NCBI GenBank assembly: GCA_046704785.1
Contig: JBJKRF010000057.1
Location: 1-8,901, forward strand
Origin: JBJKRF01 sp046704785
GTDB taxonomy: Bacteria; Chloroflexota; Anaerolineae; Anaerolineales; Villigracilaceae
Direction: 5' to 3'
DNA: 8,901 bases
The translations under genes were made by a program, and so were the position numbers. Within the stretch, counting starts at the first letter, position 1. Each line of letters starts with the position of its first letter. Of the stretch, positions 1 through 6,606 are shown piece by piece. Under the pieces are notes generated by a model that did no database searches, was not told the DNA's origin, and saw only the letters and a program-made list of their open reading frames with translations.

Positions 1-135
1 GTATAATATCTTTAAATCCAGTGTCCGACCTGCCCCATAAATCCGCTTCATCCCGCAGATTCCCAATGAACCTATTAAGCACCAGTGTCCGGCCTGAGGG
101 GGGCAGGTCGGACACTGGATTTAAAGATATTATAC
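1..135. repeat. Inverted-repeat element with 36-bp perfect arms (MITE/IS-derived hairpin)
   Basis: Bases 1-36 are the exact reverse complement of 100-135, enclosing a 63-base centre. The arms begin GTATAATATC and carry the core CCAGTGTCCGACCTG (18-32; complement at 104-118). A third copy with one mismatch lies in the centre at 82-96, so the right arm can pair either with the left arm or with this inner copy. There is no room for a transposase. This fits a non-autonomous miniature element or a solo pair of IS ends. The outer end of the left arm coincides with the first base of the window, so a target-site duplication cannot be tested. An assembly fold-back at a contig end is an alternative, though the unrelated centre argues against a simple one. 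The repeat itself is certain; its class is inferred. Confidence 0.85.
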
Positions 136-456
136 ACGTTTTCCCCAAATTTCGCCTTTCGTTAGTGAAAGGTACGCTATTCCTTTTGAGAAATGTTCCA
201 ACAAACTATCACGTCTGTGGCGACTGCCGCACGCGCAGGTGGGTCGCAAACCAATAGCAACCAGGTCGAAGACAAACTTACCAATGATGTCTGCCGGAGG
301 ATCTGCCAGCACAACCAGCAACCCCAGCCTAATCCATACCAATCCGGCCCCGATGGGAATCAGCGGCGAGGCGTGGTTTACCGCTACAGTGCAATCTATT
401 TGCGTGTGTTAAGCAAGTATAAAATGCCTCGTAAAACTGCCTACCGGGAGAACAAC
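136..456. other. Gene-poor stretch, no convincing gene
   Basis: About 320 bases lie between the inverted-repeat element and the Hsp20-side palindrome. Open frames exist on both strands. The minus-strand one (stop at 130-132, open back to about 418) would encode a hydrophobic piece containing VWIRLGLLVVLADPPADIIG, which could be a decayed membrane-protein fragment. It has no clear ribosome binding site, its stop codon lies inside the repeat element, and I do not recognise the sequence. The plus-strand frame at 193-492 is rich in Gln and Asn, runs into the 457-500 palindrome, and looks like chance. I see no RNA gene or strong promoter here. Confidence 0.5.
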
Positions 457-500
457 GCCCCAACTCAAAGCGCCCCGTACGGGGCGCTTTGAGTTGGGGC
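457..500 (-). terminator. Perfect 44-bp palindrome, probable terminator of hsp20
   Basis: The sequence is a perfect palindrome centred between 478 and 479. It gives a stem of about 20 bp with a GTAC loop, starting 8 bases beyond the hsp20 stop codon. On the minus strand it is followed only by GTTGTT, a weak U-tract. It therefore works either as an imperfect intrinsic terminator or as a 3'-end stabilising hairpin. Because it is symmetrical it would fold in transcripts from either strand. Position supports the terminator role; the weak U-run lowers certainty. Confidence 0.6.
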
Positions 501-508
501 AGGAGCCA

Positions 509-952
509 TTATTTCGCTTTGACGGTAATGGACTTGGGCTTGACCGTTTCGGCCTTTGGCAGGCTGATCGTCAGGATGCCATCTTCGAAATCGGCCTTGG
601 CCTTATCGGTCTGTACGTCGGTGGGCAGCACGATCGAGCGTTCGAAGGATCCGTAGCGCTGCTCGCGGATGTGCCAGGTGGCTTCCTTCTTTTCCTCGAC
701 CTGCCTGGACTCACCACGCAGGGTGAGCACGTCGCCCATGACGGAAATTTGGACGTCATCTGCCTTGAGGCCGGGCAGGGCAGCCTTCACCACGACCTCG
801 TCGTCGGTCTGGTACAGGTCGATGGCGGGCACGGTGGAGACTCCACTCAGGCTGCTGAACGGACGCGTAAAGGCCTCGTCGAACAGGTGGTCCATGGCCT
901 CACGAAGAGTCATCATTTCACGTACAGGCTCCCAGCGAGTTAGGTTGGACAT
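509..952 (-). CDS. Small heat-shock protein, Hsp20 / alpha-crystallin family
   Basis: A 147-residue cytoplasmic ATP-independent holdase that binds unfolding proteins during stress and passes them to refolding chaperones. The N-terminal arm (1-40) has the WEPVREMMTLREAMDHLFDE pattern common in bacterial Hsp20. The alpha-crystallin domain spans about 41-133, with ALPGLKADDV (58-67), the REQRYGSFERSIVLP strand (96-110) and the signature FEDGILTISLPK (122-133). The C-terminal tail carries an I-T-V (142-144), an I-x-I/V motif of the kind that docks in neighbouring subunits to build oligomers. Length is normal for the family. The ATG start is chosen because GGAGG lies 6-7 bases upstream. The gene is divergent from htpG across 200 bp, which fits shared heat-shock control. 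Family assignment is firm; the client range cannot be read from sequence. Confidence 0.96.
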   Translation of the reverse strand: MSNLTRWEPVREMMTLREAMDHLFDEAFTRPFSSLSGVSTVPAIDLYQTDDEVVVKAALPGLKADDVQISVMGDVLTLRGESRQVEEKKEATWHIREQRYGSFERSIVLPTDVQTDKAKADFEDGILTISLPKAETVKPKSITVKAK

Positions 953-1011
953 AGTGAACCTCCTTTTGTGTAATTGATTATTTGAAGCTTTCGTCCCTAC
1001 TTTAAGCGGCG

Positions 1012-1040
1012 AATATATGAAAAACGTTATAGGAATTTAA
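1012..1040 (-). promoter_or_regulatory. Candidate hsp20 promoter
   Basis: On the minus strand, TTAAAT (1035-1040) and TATATT (1012-1017) are separated by 17 bases, about 60 bases upstream of the hsp20 start. This is a weak -35 and a fair -10 for the housekeeping sigma factor. The region is AT-rich, so a chance match is possible. No CIRCE operator (TTAGCACTC-N9-GAGTGCTAA) or clear sigma-32 promoter is visible. Confidence 0.3.
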
Positions 1041-1059
1041 GAAATACGCTAGAAGTCGA

Positions 1060-1087
1060 TTGAATGTATTGATATTTTTCTTATAAA
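1060..1087 (+). promoter_or_regulatory. Candidate upstream htpG promoter
   Basis: TTGAAT (1060-1065) and TATAAA (1082-1087) are spaced by 16 bases, matching 4 of 6 and 5 of 6 consensus positions. The site is about 65 bases upstream of the htpG start codon. It may act together with the second candidate at 1092-1121, giving tandem promoters. The call rests on sequence match only. Confidence 0.4.
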
Positions 1088-1091
1088 TCTC

Positions 1092-1121
1092 TTGCGCGCA
1101 GGCTGCCAGGGATGATATAAA
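1092..1121 (+). promoter_or_regulatory. Candidate proximal htpG promoter (extended -10)
   Basis: TATAAA (1116-1121) is preceded by TG at 1113-1114, an extended -10 arrangement, with a poor -35 TTGCGC at 1092-1097 and an 18-base spacer. The predicted transcription start near 1128 leaves a leader of about 25 bases containing the CAGGAGAC ribosome binding site of htpG. Confidence 0.45.
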
Positions 1122-1152
1122 ATTCTGATCAAAACAAACTCAGGAGACAATC

Positions 1153-3021
1153 ATGGCGGACATCCCTGTTGAAACACAATCTTTCACATTCAAAGCAGAG
1201 ACCAAACAATTACTTGATATTCTGATCCATTCTCTTTACAAAGACCGCGAAGTGTTCCTGCGGGAGATGCTCTCCAATGCTTCCGACGCACTCAACCGCC
1301 TGCGTTTCGAGATGTTGACCAACCAGGACGTGCTCGATCCCAAGGCCGAGCTTTGCATCCGCCTGACGGTGGACAAGGAGACGCGTACGTTGACCGTCGA
1401 GGATACCGGCATCGGTATGACGCGCGAGGAGATCATCGAGAACCTGGGGACGATTGCCCAGTCGGGCGCGCGCAAATTCATCGAAGCGGCGAAAGAGCAA
1501 AAGGCGGATTTCGCGCGGGTGATTGGCCAGTTCGGTGTGGGATTCTACGCCGTCTTCATGGTGGCCGAATCGGTGCGGGTCACGTCCCGCTCGTTTAAAC
1601 CGGAGGCAGCGGCGGTGAGTTGGTACGCCACCGGCGAGGACCATTTCGAGGTCGGTACAGCGGGCCGGTCGGAGCGCGGCACGAAAATTGAGATCAAGCT
1701 GAAGGAAGATGCCTCCGAATTCGCGGAGGAGTCCCGGCTGAAAAATATCATCCACAAACATTCCGACTACATCGGTTTCCCTATTTACATCGGCGAGGAC
1801 GAACAGCAGGCCAACAAGCAGACCTCGCTATGGCGCATGTCGCGTCAGGAACTGACGGACGAACAGTATGATGATTTTTACCGCCAACTGACGCTGGATT
1901 TCGAGAAACCGCTGCTTCGCATTCACACCGTCACCGATGCGCCCGTGCAGCTATACGCGCTGTTGTACGTGCCCGGAAAAAGCGAACGCGGCATGTTCTC
2001 TCCGCGCAAAGAGGACGGGCTGAAGCTGTATTCGCGCAATATCTTGATCGACGAATATAACAAGGACCTGCTGCCCGACTATTTGCGTTTCATCCAGGGA
2101 GTGGTGGATTCGGAAGACCTGCCGCTCAATGTCTCCCGTGAGACGGTGCAGTCGAGCGGTTTGATGCCGCACCTGAAGAAAATACTCACCGGACAGGTTA
2201 TGAAAGAACTGGAAAACCTCGCCAAAAACGAGTTTGAGAAGTACAACACCTTCTGGGAAGAATTTGGCACTTATCTGAAGCAAGGCATCGCCGCCACGCC
2301 GCTGGAAACGGAAAACCTGTATCCCCTACTGCGCTTCAAGACCAACCTGCACCTCGACGCCTGGTGCTCTCTGGACGATTACGTCGGGCGCATGAAAGAG
2401 GGGCAAAAGGAAATCTACTACATCGTCGGCAACGACTCGAAATCCATCCTGTACAGCCCGCAGTTGGATTATTTCCAGGCGCAGGGAATCGAGGTACTGC
2501 TGTTGAGCGAACCGATGGATTCGTTCATGCTGATGGGTCTGCGCAAGTATAAAGAGTTCGAGTTGAAGAACGTCGCCCAGGCAGAAGTGGAAACCGAAAA
2601 AACGCCGGAGCAGCCCGAAGCCGAGAAGATTCCTGAGGCCGATTTCAGCACCCTGATCGATCGTTTCAAGCAGGTGTTGGGCGAACGCGTGTCCGACGTA
2701 CGCGCCAGCCATCGCCTTTCCCAATCCGTTGCACGTCTGGCAGACCCGGAAGGCACACCCGACCCGGAATTACAGCGCGTCTATCAATATCTCGGCAAGG
2801 ATTACGAAAGCCCCAAGAAGATTTTGGAACTCAACCCCGCGCACAGTATCCTGAAGAACCTGCTGGCGCTGGAACCGGAATCGGCTTTGCAGACCCTCAT
2901 CATCGAGCAGATCTACGACAACACGTTGCTGGCAGAAGGGCTGCACCCCGACCCGTCCAGCATGGCCCCGCGAGTCCAGCAGATTATGGAAGCGGCTTTG
3001 GCGAAGAAAGAGGCGAAATAA
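1153..3021 (+). CDS. htpG: Molecular chaperone HtpG (bacterial Hsp90)
   Basis: A 622-residue ATP-dependent dimeric cytosolic chaperone that remodels near-native client proteins, in other bacteria together with DnaK. The N-terminal GHKL ATPase domain (about 1-230) has the REMLSNASDA helix with the catalytic Glu38 and Mg-binding Asn42, DTGIGMT (84-90), GTIAQSGA and the GQFGVGFYAVF lid/glycine motif. The middle domain (about 240-475) contains VDSEDLPLNVSRE with the conserved arginine that contacts the ATP gamma-phosphate. An acidic, proline-containing linker (roughly 475-495) leads to the C-terminal dimerisation domain. Length matches the E. coli protein (624). There is no organelle-type signal and no C-terminal MEEVD, as expected for bacteria. 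The ATG start has AGGAG 7-8 bases upstream. It is divergent from hsp20, and its stop lies 27 bases from that of the convergent hydrolase gene with no obvious terminator between them. Confidence 0.98.
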   Translation: MADIPVETQSFTFKAETKQLLDILIHSLYKDREVFLREMLSNASDALNRLRFEMLTNQDVLDPKAELCIRLTVDKETRTLTVEDTGIGMTREEIIENLGTIAQSGARKFIEAAKEQKADFARVIGQFGVGFYAVFMVAESVRVTSRSFKPEAAAVSWYATGEDHFEVGTAGRSERGTKIEIKLKEDASEFAEESRLKNIIHKHSDYIGFPIYIGEDEQQANKQTSLWRMSRQELTDEQYDDFYRQLTLDFEKPLLRIHTVTDAPVQLYALLYVPGKSERGMFSPRKEDGLKLYSRNILIDEYNKDLLPDYLRFIQGVVDSEDLPLNVSRETVQSSGLMPHLKKILTGQVMKELENLAKNEFEKYNTFWEEFGTYLKQGIAATPLETENLYPLLRFKTNLHLDAWCSLDDYVGRMKEGQKEIYYIVGNDSKSILYSPQLDYFQAQGIEVLLLSEPMDSFMLMGLRKYKEFELKNVAQAEVETEKTPEQPEAEKIPEADFSTLIDRFKQVLGERVSDVRASHRLSQSVARLADPEGTPDPELQRVYQYLGKDYESPKKILELNPAHSILKNLLALEPESALQTLIIEQIYDNTLLAEGLHPDPSSMAPRVQQIMEAALAKKEAK

Positions 3022-3048
3022 GCAACATCACTTGAGTCTTCACAGCTT

Positions 3049-3816
3049 TCAGCCCCCTTCCGCTTTGACCGGATTCGACAGCGCCCCCAGCCCTTCGATC
3101 TCGACCACCACCTCGTCGCCGTCCTTGAGCGGCCCCACCCCGGCCGGTGTACCGCTAAACAGGATGTCACCCGGCTCGATCGTCATCACCGACGAAACGA
3201 AGGCAACCAGCGTTTCGACATTGAAAACCATGTCGCGCGTGGATGCCATCTGACGCGGCTGCCCGCTGACTTTGCAGGTAATCAGCGCATCAGAGATGTC
3301 GAAGTCGGTATCGATCCACGGGCCGAACGGGCAAAAGGTATCGAAGCCTTTGGAGCGCGTCCACTGATCGTCGGCGCGCTGCAAGTCGCGGGCGGTGATG
3401 TCGTTCCCGATGGTGTAACCCAGGATGTAATCGCGGGCTTTTTCGGCTGGAATGTGCCGTCCGCGTTTGGCTATCACCACCACCAGTTCGCCTTCGTGTT
3501 CCACCTGCTGCGACTGCGGCGGCAGGACGATCGTCTCGCCGGGGTTGATGATCGCGGAGGGGGGCTTCAGAAAGATCAGCGGCACCTTGGGCACCTTGGC
3601 GTGATGCTCCTTGGCGTGTTCCGCGTAATTACGTCCCACGCAGATAATTTTGCTCGGCTGGCAGGGCGCCAGCAAACGCACCGCACTCAAGGGAGTCTTG
3701 GCCTCCAACCGACGATACTCGGCGTAAATGTTCCCTTCGATCTCGCCGACCTTGTCGTCCAGAATCCAGCCAGAGCGGGGCGATTCATTCTTTTCTTGAT
3801 AACGGATAATTCGCAT
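3049..3816 (-). CDS. Fumarylacetoacetate hydrolase (FAH) family protein
   Basis: A 255-residue metal-dependent enzyme of the FAH superfamily, whose members include acylpyruvate hydrolases, oxaloacetate decarboxylases and 2-hydroxyhepta-2,4-diene-1,7-dioate isomerases. A short N-terminal domain of the type often found before FAH domains (about 1-50) is followed by the catalytic fold: CVGRNYAEHAKE (59-70), FLKPPSAIINPGETI (82-96), EHEGE with probable metal ligands Glu108 and Glu110, GNDITARDLQ with the third ligand Asp139, KGFD (156-159) and SGTPAGVG (221-228). All expected metal ligands are present, so it should be active. The exact substrate cannot be told from sequence and the neighbours do not form a pathway. 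The ATG at 3814-3816 is preferred because GGAG lies 7 bases upstream. A TTG four codons further upstream (3828) is in frame but overlaps that site. It converges on htpG. Confidence 0.93.
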   Translation of the reverse strand: MRIIRYQEKNESPRSGWILDDKVGEIEGNIYAEYRRLEAKTPLSAVRLLAPCQPSKIICVGRNYAEHAKEHHAKVPKVPLIFLKPPSAIINPGETIVLPPQSQQVEHEGELVVVIAKRGRHIPAEKARDYILGYTIGNDITARDLQRADDQWTRSKGFDTFCPFGPWIDTDFDISDALITCKVSGQPRQMASTRDMVFNVETLVAFVSSVMTIEPGDILFSGTPAGVGPLKDGDEVVVEIEGLGALSNPVKAEGG

Positions 3817-3845
3817 GGTTTTCTCCAAGGGGAATGTCGGCTAGT

Positions 3846-3874
3846 CTAACATACTTCGGCGATTACGGTATAAT
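3846..3874 (+). promoter_or_regulatory. Promoter of tRNA-Val
   Basis: A perfect -10 TATAAT (3869-3874) has CTAACA (3846-3851, 4 of 6) exactly 17 bases upstream. The -10 ends 10 bases before the mature tRNA, so transcription should start a few bases ahead of the 5' end. It lies in the short gap between the divergent hydrolase gene and the tRNA. Confidence 0.7.
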
Positions 3875-3884
3875 AACGGCGTTC

Positions 3885-3961
<77 letters not shown>

Positions 3962-3963
3962 AG

Positions 3964-3986
3964 TCCCTGCCTGCGCAGGGATTTTT
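3964..3986 (+). terminator. Intrinsic terminator of tRNA-Val
   Basis: A 7-bp stem TCCCTGC/GCAGGGA (3964-3970 and 3975-3981) with a 4-base loop is followed directly by TTTTT (3982-3986). It begins two bases after the tRNA CCA end. This is a textbook rho-independent terminator. Confidence 0.9.
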
Positions 3987-3991
3987 GCTTG

Positions 3992-4033
3992 CGAAAACAA
4001 GAGCCTGCTGGTTTCGGCAGGCTCTTGTTTTCG
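3992..4033 (-). terminator. Bidirectional terminator hairpin behind the MFS gene
   Basis: A perfect 17-bp stem (3992-4008 with 4017-4033) and an 8-base loop lie six bases beyond the MFS stop codon. Each arm ends in CGAAAAC/GTTTTCG, so transcripts from either strand end in a U-run that lies partly in the stem. It should stop the efflux-operon transcript before it reads antisense into the tRNA, and back up the tRNA terminator on the other strand. Confidence 0.8.
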
Positions 4034-4039
4034 AGGAGA

Positions 4040-5686
4040 CTATTCTTCAAAAAACTCGTCCAGCTTGAGACGCACCTCCGGCAGGATCAGCGCCGTGAGG
4101 ATCGCCACAATCATGAAGACCAGCCCCAACATGAACATCTGCGACATACTACCAGCCATGGATTGGCGCACCGTATCGATAAACCGCTGGTAGAGCATCT
4201 GTCCCTGCCCCCCGAAAGCGGCGAACTGCGATTTGACGGCCTCCTGGCTGGAAGCGTTGATCAGCCCCTGGGGATCGAGCATGGCTTGCTGCTGCGCAGG
4301 TGGCAGTTTACCCAGGACGGTCTTGAGCGTTCCCGGCAGGTTCTGGTTGAAATTGGATACGAAGGCGTTGGTCATGACTGTGCCCAGCACCGCCGTGGCA
4401 ATAATACCGCCCAACGAGCGCACGAACTGCTGCGTAGAATCGACCATGCCCATTAGCTTATACGGGAAGGCGTTGGCGACCACCACCGTCAGCACCGGCA
4501 AGACCGCCCCAATGCCCACGCCAAGCACGATCATGTCGGCTACGATCACCCAGGAGGGCGTGTCCACGCCCAGGCGGGTGAGCAGGAACATCCCGAAGGC
4601 TCCGATCATGCCGGAGATGATCACTTGCACTTTATAGCGTCCGGTACGGGTCACCAGTTGCCCGCCGACGATACTGCCACCGATGAAACTGAGCATCATG
4701 GGCGTCAGGATCTGCCCGGAACTCTCGGCCGAAAGCCCTTGCGCGCCCTGGATGAAGAGCGGCAGGAAGGCAATACTCCCGAACATGCCCATCGAGACGA
4801 ACAAGGCCACCAGCGCCGTGGATGAGAAGATGCGGTCCTTGAATAGCTCTGGGGCGACGATTGGCTCTGCCGCCTGGCGTTCGGCCAGCACGAACAGGGC
4901 CAGGAACAGGATCGAGGCAGCGAACAGGCCGATGATGGCGGGAGAGCCCCACGGGTAGGTTGAACCGGCCCAGGTGAAGGCCAGCAGCATGGGCATCAGG
5001 CCCAGCACCAGGCATATGCTACCCCACCAGTCCACTTTGGGCTGCTTCTCGCTGCGCACGGTCGGCAGAGTCAGGACGATGGCGATCAGGGCGATCAGAG
5101 CGACGGGTAGGTTGATGTAAAAAATCCAGCGCCAGTTCCACTGGTCGGTAATCCAGCCGCCCAGGGCCGGGCCGATGATACTGGCCAGTCCAAAGATGGA
5201 GGCCACCACGCCCATCCAGCGACCGCGTTCGCGCGGGTTGAAAATGTCGCCGACGGTGGCGCGCGGCATGGTCAGCAACGCGCCGGCGCCCAGGCCCTGG
5301 AAGGCGCGCGCTGCGATCAACTGCGGCATGGTCTGCACCATGCCGGCAGCCATCGAGCCGATCATGAACATGCCCAGGCCCAACACATAGAAGGGTTTGC
5401 GCCCGTAGATATCGGAAAGTTTGCCGTAGATTGGTACGGTGACCGCCGAGGCCATCATGTAGGCCGTAAAAACCCAGGCATACAGCGCAAAGCCTTGCAG
5501 GTCGCCGATGATGACCGGCATAGCCGTGGCAACCACGGTCTGGTCGAGGGAGGAGAAGAACATCACCAACATGACGGCTCCCAACGCAAACCAGCGCTGC
5601 CGTCCGACGATTTGATTTGTAGTCTGTACGTTGTTCTGGGCACCAGACTCAGCTTTTTCTTGGGGCATGGAGTGTTCGAGTTCCAT
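4040..5686 (-). CDS. MFS multidrug efflux transporter, DHA2 (EmrB/QacA) family
   Basis: A 548-residue inner-membrane proton antiporter expected to have 14 transmembrane helices and to export hydrophobic or cationic drugs. Visible family motifs are LDQTVVATAMPVI (47-59, DHA2 motif D1), GKLSDIYGRKP (88-98, motif A), RAFQGLGAG (127-135, motif B with Arg127) and GLASIIGPALGGWI (166-179, antiporter motif C). A 30-residue polar cytoplasmic N-terminus precedes helix 1. A long soluble loop (about 441-515), rich in Gln and Ala, separates the last two helices. The AGGAG upstream of the ATG is 14 bases away, an unusually wide spacing, and a second in-frame ATG at codon 7 has no better site, so translation may be weak. 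It is the last gene of the marR-ABC cluster, separated from the permease gene by 114 bases with a terminator-like hairpin. The substrate is unknown. Confidence 0.95.
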   Translation of the reverse strand: MELEHSMPQEKAESGAQNNVQTTNQIVGRQRWFALGAVMLVMFFSSLDQTVVATAMPVIIGDLQGFALYAWVFTAYMMASAVTVPIYGKLSDIYGRKPFYVLGLGMFMIGSMAAGMVQTMPQLIAARAFQGLGAGALLTMPRATVGDIFNPRERGRWMGVVASIFGLASIIGPALGGWITDQWNWRWIFYINLPVALIALIAIVLTLPTVRSEKQPKVDWWGSICLVLGLMPMLLAFTWAGSTYPWGSPAIIGLFAASILFLALFVLAERQAAEPIVAPELFKDRIFSSTALVALFVSMGMFGSIAFLPLFIQGAQGLSAESSGQILTPMMLSFIGGSIVGGQLVTRTGRYKVQVIISGMIGAFGMFLLTRLGVDTPSWVIVADMIVLGVGIGAVLPVLTVVVANAFPYKLMGMVDSTQQFVRSLGGIIATAVLGTVMTNAFVSNFNQNLPGTLKTVLGKLPPAQQQAMLDPQGLINASSQEAVKSQFAAFGGQGQMLYQRFIDTVRQSMAGSMSQMFMLGLVFMIVAILTALILPEVRLKLDEFFEE

Positions 5687-5735
5687 TGTGATACGAAAAT
5701 CTCCTTAACAGTAATGGATAGGGGCCTTCGGCACC

Positions 5736-5785
5736 AAAATAAAACCCGCCCCGGCTTCTTACAGCCGGGGAGTCAAGAAGCGGGT
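5736..5785 (-). terminator. Terminator or attenuator between ABC permease and MFS genes
   Basis: Read on the minus strand, an 8-bp stem CCCCGGCT/AGCCGGGG (5763-5770 with 5749-5756) and an outer stem ACCCG/CGGGT lead into TTTTATTTT (5736-5744), a good intrinsic terminator. The same RNA can form a competing stem: GCTTCTT (5775-5781) is complementary to AAGAAGC (5754-5760), which uses part of the terminator loop and arm. The two folds are mutually exclusive. The hairpin therefore either ends most ABC transcripts or regulates read-through into the MFS gene. No promoter is evident between it and the MFS start. Confidence 0.7.
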
Positions 5786-5800
5786 GGATTGAAAGTATGA

Positions 5801-6601
5801 CTAATCTTGAATGCTGAACAACCACACAGCCGGGATGAGGAATAAAACCCCCAAACCGACCATGACGATCACATCGGTAGCGATGGGATACAGTTTGACA
5901 GAGTTCAACACTGCCGCCGGAACACTCTCGCGCAACGCCACCGTCCGCAGTGGATCCACGCCGTAGGTGACCGGGTCGATCCGACCCAGCCAGTCCAACC
6001 AGAGCGGCGCACCCTGTAGCGGGAAGAACGCCCCCGAAAGGAAGAACATCGGGAACATCAGGAACTGCATGATCATCTGGAAGCCTTCCATCGTTTGCTG
6101 GCGGGCCGCCACCAGGATGCCGAAAGCCGACATGACCGCAGCCAGCAGCAGCATCAGAGCGATCAAGACCAGCACCTGGTCCCAACTGAGCTTGATGCCG
6201 ATCACCGGCGCCAGCAGCAGGATAATCAATCCCTGGAACATGGAAATCGTACTGCCACCGGCCACCTTGCCGAGCGCCACCGCGGTTCGTGAGACGGGCG
6301 CTACCAGCACCTCCTTCAAGAAGCCGAACTCGCGGTCCCAGACGATGGAGACCGCCGAAAAGATGGAAGTGAACAACACCGCCATCGACAGGATGCCGGG
6401 GAACAGGAACTGCTTGAAGTCCAACTGGCCGCCGCCCAGTCCGGTCATGGCCGGTGCCAGGCCGGCGCCAAACACGAACAGGAACAGCAACGGCTGGGCC
6501 AGCGACGAAACAATGCGCGTGCGGTCGCGCAGAAAACGTACGATGTCGCGATACCAGATCGTGTAAGCGCCCCAAAAATCACGGCGAAGTGTTTCGAACA
6601 T
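5801..6601 (-). CDS. ABC-2 type transporter permease (DrrB-like drug exporter)
   Basis: A 266-residue inner-membrane subunit with about six transmembrane helices, forming the channel of a two-protein drug exporter with the ATPase encoded just upstream. A cytoplasmic N-terminal segment (1-33) precedes helix 1. The family motif WDREFGFLKEVLVAP (88-102) leads into the cytoplasmic coupling region, and MFPMFFLSGAFFPLQ (182-196) is the hallmark of ABC-2 exporters, followed by a re-entrant P/G-rich loop before the final helix. Length is typical of DrrB-like permeases. The ATG has GGAG about 10 bases upstream and follows the ATPase stop by only 5 bases, so the two are translationally coupled. Other uses of this family (polysaccharide or lipid export, NodJ-like) are possible, but the MarR and MFS neighbours favour drug efflux. 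Confidence 0.93.
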   Translation of the reverse strand: MFETLRRDFWGAYTIWYRDIVRFLRDRTRIVSSLAQPLLFLFVFGAGLAPAMTGLGGGQLDFKQFLFPGILSMAVLFTSIFSAVSIVWDREFGFLKEVLVAPVSRTAVALGKVAGGSTISMFQGLIILLLAPVIGIKLSWDQVLVLIALMLLLAAVMSAFGILVAARQQTMEGFQMIMQFLMFPMFFLSGAFFPLQGAPLWLDWLGRIDPVTYGVDPLRTVALRESVPAAVLNSVKLYPIATDVIVMVGLGVLFLIPAVWLFSIQD

Positions 6602-6606
6602 AGCGC

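Noticed and set aside
1..135. CRISPR or tandem repeat array
   Set aside because: Only three copies of the core occur, in mixed orientation and at unequal spacing, which fits an inverted-repeat element and not an array.
494..943. Long plus-strand open frame of 149 codons opposite hsp20
   Set aside because: It mirrors the hsp20 gene almost exactly and arises from its GC-rich third positions. It has no ribosome binding site and its translation resembles no family.
3022..3048. Possible terminator between the convergent htpG and FAH genes
   Set aside because: The 27 bases contain no stem of useful length and no U-tract on either strand.
5649..6575. 308-codon minus-strand frame overlapping the permease gene
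   Set aside because: The permease reading frame shows clear ABC-2 motifs and helices. This one is a Gly/Arg/His-rich shadow in another frame.
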